From: Serratia plymuthica NBRC 102599
GTDB lineage: Bacteria; Pseudomonadota; Gammaproteobacteria; Enterobacterales; Enterobacteriaceae
DNA: 64,000 nucleotides
Direction of reading: 5' to 3'
Assembly (NCBI RefSeq): GCF_001590925.1
Contig: NZ_BCTU01000020.1
Location: 62,001 to 126,000, forward strand
Below are positions 58,079 to 64,000 of this stretch, piece by piece. Under the pieces are notes generated by a model that was not told the origin of the DNA, did no database searches, and worked only from the letters and a program-made list of their open reading frames with translations. The position numbers were made by a program, and so were the translations under genes. Each line of letters starts with the position of its first letter. Position 1 is the first letter of the stretch.

Positions 58079-58842
58079 TCCGTTTATCATCCCTTAATTA
58101 TCACTTAGGTCATTATTATGTCGTGAAGCTCAGCGATAACTCACCGTTCTGGATTAATCCGAACGAGTTAAATAACAAAAAACGCGCAATATCAGCCTGT
58201 GCCGATAATAATCCGGCACGCGTCGATATTGTTATTTTTTTGTTAACGCCACGAAAGAAATTACCGCCGCCGTTATGTCTGAAAGCCGCGTTTCACGCCG
58301 GCGATATCGTTTTACCTGTCTTTTAAAACAATGAGTTAACTTTTCACCGCCGATTAACAGCCGCAATTCATCATCTGCTGTCTGATGGCGATATTATCAA
58401 AACAATATTGTGAATTGTAGTGTCAATGGCATATCTGGCGATCTAAAATCTCGCACATTGCCAATTATATAGTCATTTATTCTGGATAATAGTTGTATAC
58501 GATCTATTGATTTTCAATTATATATATTTCTTTTTCCTTTTGGTTTTATATTCTGTATTTGACCTAACTTAATAAAAGATATTTCCAACAACGCCTATTA
58601 TTTGCAAGAATATTCTCACCAAGACGCCAGGGTGATATTCATATTTTCATTTTAATGGAATGCGTTTTTACGCCTTCCAAAAACTTTCGTTATTGCTGAG
58701 AAAATAACGGAGGGTGGCGTATTGCCCAGAGCAAAAGGATCTGGCTCCAACTTCGAGGCCGGCGACATGATGTTGCCAGCGTCGTGGGGGATTTAGATGT
58801 GCTTTTCTTTTTATTTAAATACTCTCTACAGGAACTTGAGAA
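58079..58842. promoter_or_regulatory. Long AT-rich region upstream of the fimbrial operon
   Basis: A 764-bp gap, clearly AT-rich from about 58380 to 58660 compared with the neighbours. It separates the reverse lipoprotein operon from the forward fimbrial genes. It includes a hairpin CGTTATT/AATAACG (58689-58711) and a probable leader before the major subunit. I found no clear invertible-element repeats. A 67-codon ORF (58123-58326) is not supported. Confidence 0.6.
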
Positions 58843-59367
58843 ATGAAACTGAATAAATTAATGCTGGCAACCATGATTGCTTCCGCATCTGTTGCTCACG
58901 CCGCATCTAACCAGGGCAGCGGTAAAGTGACTTTTACCGGTGAAATCATCGATGCGCCATGCAGCGTAGCGCCTGAGTCCGTTGACCAGACGGTACCGAT
59001 GGGCCAAATCAGCAGCCGTATCCTGGCCAAAGAAGGGAAATCCAGCTCTCAGCCATTCAGCATTGAGTTGAAAGACTGCTCTCTGACGACCATGAAGAAC
59101 GTCCAGGTGACCTTCACCGGCACCCCGGATCCTGATAACAGCAAGCTGTTGGCACTGAGCGGCACCGCGACCGGCGCCGGCATCATGATCTACGACAACC
59201 TGCACTCCAAAGACGTTGAGCTGGGCACCGCGACTGACGGTCAGGGCCTGAACGAAGGCAACAACTCCCTGAAATTCGCCGCTTACCTGCAAGGCAGCAG
59301 CGCGTCTGGCGCCGTGGTCCCAGGCGAATTCACCAGCGTAGCGAACTTCACTCTGGCTTACCTGTAA
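58843..59367 (+). CDS. Major type-1-like fimbrial subunit
   Basis: A 174-residue pilin of the FimA/MrpA type. The signal peptide ends at AHA-AS. The mature protein carries the disulfide pair (APCSVAPES and LKDCSLTT), GTGxxTGxI-like GKVTFTGEIIDAPC and the C-terminal beta strand FTSVANFTLAYL, with penultimate tyrosine. AGGA is about 9 nt upstream. It is first in the operon and followed by a hairpin that could lower downstream expression. Confidence 0.9.
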   Translation: MKLNKLMLATMIASASVAHAASNQGSGKVTFTGEIIDAPCSVAPESVDQTVPMGQISSRILAKEGKSSSQPFSIELKDCSLTTMKNVQVTFTGTPDPDNSKLLALSGTATGAGIMIYDNLHSKDVELGTATDGQGLNEGNNSLKFAAYLQGSSASGAVVPGEFTSVANFTLAYL

Positions 59368-59374
59368 TCCCCTT

Positions 59375-59404
59375 GGGGGCGCCGTGTCGGCGTCCCCGCT
59401 TTTA
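59375..59404 (+). terminator. Hairpin after the major pilin, likely attenuator
   Basis: Stem GGGGGCGCCG/CGGCGTCCCC (59375-59384, 59388-59397) with a 3-nt loop and GCTTTT following. Position after the major subunit and before the rest of the operon is typical of partial terminators that set pilin excess. Confidence 0.7.
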
Positions 59405-59454
59405 CCTGCACGGATATTAGGTAACGAGACAGACGGCTACAGGGAGACGCCAGC

Positions 59455-60006
59455 ATGACAACCCGGATTTGGGGCGCACTGCTTATCGCGCTCAGCGTTT
59501 GCAGCGTAGAGGCGACAGCGAAAAATCAGGGCCACGGCACGGTCAGCCTGGGCGGCGAGATCGTCGAGACCCCCTGTGGGATTGCCGGCGAAAGCCTCGA
59601 CCAAAGCATTGATTTCGGGCTGATCGCCATGACCGACGCGGCATTGGGCGAACAGCCGGTGTTGATCGGCAGCCGCCGCAATTTTGAGATCAAGCTGGTG
59701 AACTGTGAACTGGCCAGCGTCGTGAAGCCCGACTTTATTTATCGCGCGGCTACCGTCACCTTCGACGGCACCGCAGACAGCCAGGATCCCGAGCTATTGG
59801 GCGTTTACGGCGAAGCGCAAGGCGTGGCCATTGAACTGCTGACCGCAGCCGGTACCCCTATCCCGCTGGGCACCACCACGGCGGATTACCAGATCGTCGC
59901 CGGCGACAATACGCTGCGCTTCAGTGCCCGATTACGCATTCACCCTGATAAGGCCCGAGCCGGCGGATTCAGCTCGTTGGCGAAATTCACCCTGTCTTAT
60001 CTGTAA
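59455..60006 (+). CDS. Minor fimbrial subunit
   Basis: A 183-residue pilin-like protein. The signal peptide (MTTRIWGALLIALSVCSVEA) is followed by GHGTVSLGGEIVETPC, the paired cysteine in LVNCELA and the C-terminal FSSLAKFTLSYL. It is similar in layout to the first subunit but diverged, so it may be an anchor or adaptor. It lies 88 bp after the major subunit. Confidence 0.85.
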   Translation: MTTRIWGALLIALSVCSVEATAKNQGHGTVSLGGEIVETPCGIAGESLDQSIDFGLIAMTDAALGEQPVLIGSRRNFEIKLVNCELASVVKPDFIYRAATVTFDGTADSQDPELLGVYGEAQGVAIELLTAAGTPIPLGTTTADYQIVAGDNTLRFSARLRIHPDKARAGGFSSLAKFTLSYL

Positions 60007-60104
60007 CGCCGCGTTAGGCGGGTACCGGCATCAGGTACCGAATGACATCACGTATTACGTATTCAGGTCGTACAGGATGACCTGCTATTGGGCGCGGATT
60101 TGCC

Positions 60105-62606
60105 ATGAGTGATTATTCTATGACGTCATTACTGACACGGAAAAAAAGACCCTTTATCGTCATTCTATCTTTCCTCTGGGCGCATTCGGCTTTTTCCGCC
60201 ACGGAATTCAATACTGACGTATTGGATATCGGCGATCGCAGCAAAGTGGATTTATCGCGTTTTTCCGACGCCGATTACGTCATGCCCGGCACCTATCTGC
60301 TGGATATCAAGATCAACCAGAAAACCCTGCCGCAGCGCCGCATCCAGTATTATCCGTCAGCGGATAAAAAGGACCGATCCCGCGCCTGTCTGCCGCCGGA
60401 CCTGGTGGAAAAAATGGCGCTGAAAGAGGAAGCCGCCAAAAAAATCACCCTGTGGCACGACAACCAGTGCGCCGATATCAGCGGGATCAAAGGGGCGACC
60501 CTTTCCGATCGTATCGGCGGCGGCGTGTTGGCGATCACCATTCCGCAGGCATGGATGAAATATTCCGATCCGGACTGGACCCCACCTGAACAATGGGACG
60601 AGGGTATTCCGGGGCTGCTGCTGGACTACAACCTCAGCGGCCAGGTCGGCAAACAAAGCCACAATAACAACACCTCAGAAAACCTCAGCAGCTACGGCAC
60701 GCTAGGTGCCAATATGGGCGCCTGGCGCCTGCGAGCCGATTATCAGGCCAATTACAATCAGCAGGCCGGCCAGCGTGACAGCGGTTTTGACTGGAACCAG
60801 ATCTACGCCTATCGCGCACTGCCAATGCAGGCCGCCAAGCTCACCCTTGGCGAAATCTTTCTCGACTCGGGGGTGTTCGATTCGTACCGCTTCACCGGCC
60901 TCAATCTGGCCAGTGACGAGCGCATGCTGCCGCCGAACCTGCAGGGCTATGCGCCGGAAGTGCGCGGCATCGCCAAGAGCAACGCCAAAATCACCGTTTC
61001 CCAGGAAGGCCGCACGCTGTACGAAACCACGGTGCCCGCCGGGCCGTTCGCCATTCAGGATCTCAACAGTTCGGTGCGTGGCCGGCTGGACGTGAAGGTA
61101 GAAGAACAGGACGGCAGCGTCTCCACCTTCCAGGTCGATACCGCCACCATCCCTTATCTGACCCGCCCCGGCTATGTGCGCTACAACGTCGCACTGGGCA
61201 AACCCTCGGCTTACGATCACCGCACGCAGGGGCCGCTGTTCTCTGCCAGCGATTTCTCCTGGGGGCTGACCAGCGCCTGGTCGCTGTACGGCGGCGCGCT
61301 GCTCGGCGGCGATTACAACGCCTGGGCGCTCGGCCTGGGTCGTGATCTGAACGTGTTTGGCGCCATGTCGCTGGACGTCACGCAGTCTATCGCGCGCCTG
61401 CCCAATGAACCGACAGCCAGCGGCATGTCGTTCAAGGTCAACTACGCCAAACGCTTCGATGAACTGAACAGCCAGATCACCTTCGCCGGTTATCGCTTTT
61501 CGCAGCGCAAGTTCATGAACATGTCGCAGTATCTGCAAGAGCGTTACAACGACTACGACGAACACTACAACGGGCGTCAAAAAGAGCTGTACACCATCAC
61601 CGCCAGCAAAACCTTTATGGCAGAAGACAGCGCCAAAGCGATCACCGCCTACCTGACCTATTCCCACCAGACCTATTGGGACGCCAAGGCACAGGATCGC
61701 TACGGACTGTCCGCCAGCAAAGTGTTCAACGTCGGTAACATCAGCAACATCACCGCCTCGCTGTCGGCCTACCGCACTACCTATCACGGCCGCACGGACG
61801 ACAGCGTGATGCTGAACTTCAGCGTGCCGATTGGCGATCGTCGCCGTATCGGTTACTCGCTGCAAAGCAGCAACAGCGACGTCACGCAGATGGCGTCCTA
61901 CAACGACTACACCGATCCGAACAATACCTGGCAGGTCAGCGGCGGCTTTAACCAAGCCGGCAAATCGCTGGCTCGCGGTTACTACACCCGCAACGCGTCG
62001 TTCGGCTCGCTCAACGCCAGCGCCTCTTACCAACAAGACAGCTACTCCTCTATCGGCGGCACTTTCCGCAGCGGCATTACCGCCACCCGATACGGCGTGG
62101 CCGCGCACCAGAACTCCAGCAACGGCGGCAGCCGGATGATGCTCGATACCGACGGCATCGCCGGGGTGCCGATCAACAACGGCCGCACCTACAGCAACCA
62201 CTTCGGCCTGGCGGTGATTTCCGATATCACCAGCTACTACAACACCGATACCCGAATTGACGTCAACCAACTTGCGGACGACGTCGAAGCCACCCGCGCG
62301 GTAGTGCAAGGCACACTGACCGAAGGCGCCATCGGTTACCGCCACTTTGAGGTGGTGAAAGGCAGCAAGCTGCTGGCCACCATCAAGCTGGCCGACGGCA
62401 GCGAACCGCCGTTTGGCGCTACGGTGCTGAGTGAGCGAGGCCGCGAAGTGGCGGTGGTGAACGACGGAGGATCGGTCTACCTGACCGGCGTCCAGCCGCA
62501 AGAACAACTGGATGTCGCCTGGGAAGGCCAACGCCAGTGCCGCATCGTGATACCGGGCGCCGCCAAGCCGCTGGACCAGCTGCTGCTGCCGTGCGCCAAA
62601 CTGTAA
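60105..62606 (+). CDS. Fimbrial outer membrane usher
   Basis: An 833-residue usher of the PapC/FimD superfamily. The N-terminal domain has FNTDVLDIGDRSKVDLSRFS and the paired cysteines in RACLPPDL and NQCADISG. The 24-strand pore follows, with a plug region near RGIAKSNAKITVSQEGRTLY, and the C-terminal domains end QCRIVIPGAAK ... LLLPCAKL. It secretes and assembles subunits. The start could be the second ATG at 60120 (MTSLLTRKKRPF), which gives a more typical signal peptide. Confidence 0.93.
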   Translation: MSDYSMTSLLTRKKRPFIVILSFLWAHSAFSATEFNTDVLDIGDRSKVDLSRFSDADYVMPGTYLLDIKINQKTLPQRRIQYYPSADKKDRSRACLPPDLVEKMALKEEAAKKITLWHDNQCADISGIKGATLSDRIGGGVLAITIPQAWMKYSDPDWTPPEQWDEGIPGLLLDYNLSGQVGKQSHNNNTSENLSSYGTLGANMGAWRLRADYQANYNQQAGQRDSGFDWNQIYAYRALPMQAAKLTLGEIFLDSGVFDSYRFTGLNLASDERMLPPNLQGYAPEVRGIAKSNAKITVSQEGRTLYETTVPAGPFAIQDLNSSVRGRLDVKVEEQDGSVSTFQVDTATIPYLTRPGYVRYNVALGKPSAYDHRTQGPLFSASDFSWGLTSAWSLYGGALLGGDYNAWALGLGRDLNVFGAMSLDVTQSIARLPNEPTASGMSFKVNYAKRFDELNSQITFAGYRFSQRKFMNMSQYLQERYNDYDEHYNGRQKELYTITASKTFMAEDSAKAITAYLTYSHQTYWDAKAQDRYGLSASKVFNVGNISNITASLSAYRTTYHGRTDDSVMLNFSVPIGDRRRIGYSLQSSNSDVTQMASYNDYTDPNNTWQVSGGFNQAGKSLARGYYTRNASFGSLNASASYQQDSYSSIGGTFRSGITATRYGVAAHQNSSNGGSRMMLDTDGIAGVPINNGRTYSNHFGLAVISDITSYYNTDTRIDVNQLADDVEATRAVVQGTLTEGAIGYRHFEVVKGSKLLATIKLADGSEPPFGATVLSERGREVAVVNDGGSVYLTGVQPQEQLDVAWEGQRQCRIVIPGAAKPLDQLLLPCAKL

Positions 62607-62625
62607 TCCGCAACACAGAGAATTG

Positions 62626-63381
62626 ATGACTATGAACAACTATCCGCTAGCAAAAGTGGCCGCACTGGGCCTGGTATTGACCAGCGCGGCTCCGGCCGTC
62701 AACGCAGCGATCTCGCTGGATCGCACCCGCGCCGTCTACCTCAGCGACGCGAAATCCATCAGCCTGAATATCGTCAACGAAAATAAGGAGCTGCCTTTCC
62801 TGGCGCAATCCTGGCTGGAAAACGAACAGCATCAGAAAATCACCTCGCCGCTGGTGGTACTGCCGCCGTTGCAGCGGGTAGAAGCCGGCGAACGCAGCGT
62901 AGTGCGCATCACCAAGACCCCGGAGGCCGACCGCCTGCCGCAGGATCGCGAATCGGTGTTCTATTTCAACTTGCGTGAAATCCCGCCGAAGAGCAGCAAA
63001 ACCAACGTGATGCAGCTGGCGCTGCAGACCCAGATCAAGCTGTTTTACCGGCCGAAAGCCATAGTCGCGCCAAAAGGCGAGGTGTGGCAGGAGAAGCTGG
63101 TGTTCCGTAAAAGCGCCGGCGGTTTCACCATCGAAAACCCCACGCCGTTTTATATCACCCTGACCGGCATGACCCGCCAACCGCAGAAACAGGGCGGCGG
63201 CGCGCTCGGTGACTTCCAGCCGGTGATGCTGAAACCGAAATCCAGCGAAAGCGTGAAGCTGCGCGACAACGGCCTGAACGGCTTTGTCGTCACCTACATC
63301 AATGACTACGGCGGCCACCCCGAGCTGCGCTTCGCCTGCAACGGCAGCGTCTGCCATGTCGTGCCCGATACCAAAAAATAA
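62626..63381 (+). CDS. Fimbrial periplasmic chaperone
   Basis: A PapD-type chaperone of about 251 residues. The signal peptide ends near VNAA-IS. The G1 strand region TNVMQLALQTQIKLFYRPKA has the conserved subunit-binding lysine and arginine neighbourhood, and the C-terminus has a cysteine pair (CNGSVC). It stabilises subunits before delivery to the usher. The start at 62626 has AGAG 5 nt upstream; TTG 62623 and ATG 62632 are alternatives. Confidence 0.92.
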   Translation: MTMNNYPLAKVAALGLVLTSAAPAVNAAISLDRTRAVYLSDAKSISLNIVNENKELPFLAQSWLENEQHQKITSPLVVLPPLQRVEAGERSVVRITKTPEADRLPQDRESVFYFNLREIPPKSSKTNVMQLALQTQIKLFYRPKAIVAPKGEVWQEKLVFRKSAGGFTIENPTPFYITLTGMTRQPQKQGGGALGDFQPVMLKPKSSESVKLRDNGLNGFVVTYINDYGGHPELRFACNGSVCHVVPDTKK

Positions 63382-63392
63382 GGAGATACCGC

Positions 63393-64000
63393 ATGGCTGA
63401 ATTCACCGGCGGCCGCCTGCGGCCCTTGCTGTTCGGCGCCTTGCTGTTTAGCGGCAGCGCGGCGGCGGCAACACCGCTTGACGTGATTGAAGGCACTACC
63501 GGCACCGTCAGCTTTTTCGGCGGCCTGCTCAGTTCCCCTTGCAGCCTGACGCCGGACAGCCAGGATCAGGCCATCGATTTGGGCGAGGTTAACGCGCGTG
63601 ACTTCCAGAATGCCGGCGATCGGAGCGCGCCGGTGCGCTTTCGTCTCTCCTTTCGCAACTGCCTGTTGGGGGCCAAAGCGCTGGCGGATAACCCCGCCGG
63701 CCAACGTAACGGCGATGCCGGGCAGCTCTATTTACAGGGCGAGCAGGCCGCGACGCTGGTGTTTCTCGGCGACAGCGATGTGAATAATCCGGACTTGCTG
63801 AAACTCAACGGCGGCGTGCAAGGCATCGGCCTGCGTTTGCAGGACCAACAGGGCCGCGCTCTGTCGCTCAATCAGCAAAGCCGGCCCTACATTCTGCAGC
63901 CCGGCAGCAACACGCTGTGGTTCAGCGCCAGCGTGGAATCCACGCAGCGAGCGGTGATGGCGGCCGGGTTTTCCGGCGTGGCGCACATTCAGGTGATTTA
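63393..64000 (+). CDS. Fimbrial minor subunit, cut by the window end
   Basis: The frame begins ATG GCT GAA at 63393 with AGGAG 8 nt upstream and runs without a stop to the window end (202 codons plus TA). A signal peptide (RLRPLLFGALLFSGSAAAA) is followed by SFFGGLLSSPCSLTPDSQ, a second cysteine in FRNCLLG and the C-terminal-type strand SGVAHIQVI. The window ends with TA, so a TAA or TAG stop may fall exactly at the next base, or a tyrosine codon may follow. It is a pilin-like adaptor or tip subunit. It is 12 bp after the chaperone gene. Confidence 0.85.
   Translation, partial: MAEFTGGRLRPLLFGALLFSGSAAAATPLDVIEGTTGTVSFFGGLLSSPCSLTPDSQDQAIDLGEVNARDFQNAGDRSAPVRFRLSFRNCLLGAKALADNPAGQRNGDAGQLYLQGEQAATLVFLGDSDVNNPDLLKLNGGVQGIGLRLQDQQGRALSLNQQSRPYILQPGSNTLWFSASVESTQRAVMAAGFSGVAHIQVI

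Noticed and set aside
58123-58326. A 67-codon forward ORF upstream of the fimbrial operon
   Set aside because: Begins in the lipoprotein promoter region without a ribosome site and shows no domain.
58380-58842. Possible invertible promoter (fim switch) for the fimbriae
   Set aside because: I searched for paired inverted repeats flanking a promoter-sized segment and saw none, and no recombinase gene is adjacent.
60702-62639. A 645-codon reverse ORF
   Set aside because: Antisense to the usher gene, composition is a shadow of the sense frame.

Overview
The window looks like chromosomal DNA of an enterobacterium, most likely Serratia (S. marcescens or a close relative). The basis is near full-length similarity, from memory, to E. 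coli FeoABC, BioH, GntX, NfuA, MalQPT, GlpEGRD, GlgPACXB, Asd, YhgN, GntKTR, YhhW and YhhY, in almost the E. coli order, together with high-GC coding sequence, a large inositol cluster and a chaperone-usher fimbrial operon. No sequence search was run; the genus call is inference.

Layout. 1-6100: ferrous iron uptake feoABC behind a candidate Fur box, a secreted DUF1471-type protein, bioH on the opposite strand, gntX and nfuA. 6100-13900: maltodextrin genes malQ and malP, divergent from their activator malT, with MalT-box-like sequences between. 13960-22022: glpE, glpG, glpR, glpD. A reverse-strand cluster of four genes (MFS transporter, YhcH-type protein, DHDPS-family aldolase, DeoR-HTH/ribokinase fusion) sits between glpE and glpG, and glpR lacks about 37 codons in frame. 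22216-33428: glgP, glgA, glgC, glgX, glgB and asd, all reverse. 33668-38552: yhgN, gntK, gntT, gntR, yhhW. 38704-38832: the Fur-controlled small RNA gene ryhB with its Fur box, then yhhY and a P1-family peptidase.

40696-54348: a complete myo-inositol catabolic region: iolE, iolH, iolG, iolD reverse; iolC (fused to a DUF2090 aldolase-like domain) and an RpiR-type regulator forward; iolB and mmsA/iolA reverse; an IolT-type transporter and an IolI-like isomerase forward. TTTCA/TGAAA dyads recur in every iol promoter region. 54540-55977: fetAB iron export. 56184-58078: small winged-helix-like regulator, periplasmic FKBP isomerase and lipoprotein (reverse). 58843-64000: fimbrial operon (major subunit, minor subunit, usher, chaperone, a further subunit cut off by the window end).

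How it works together: much of the window is carbon storage and sugar use (maltodextrin, glycogen, glycerol-3-phosphate, gluconate, inositol), with iron uptake, iron export and an iron-responsive sRNA interspersed. The most unusual non-coding observation is a pair of loci (after glpD and after the iolI-like gene) where the gene's own terminator hairpin is present twice, each time separated by a 129-bp spacer with related ends (TGACAAAG at the same offset), which suggests an undescribed small mobile repeat that targets terminators. Two further dispersed repeat families and one structured intergenic element were also seen.
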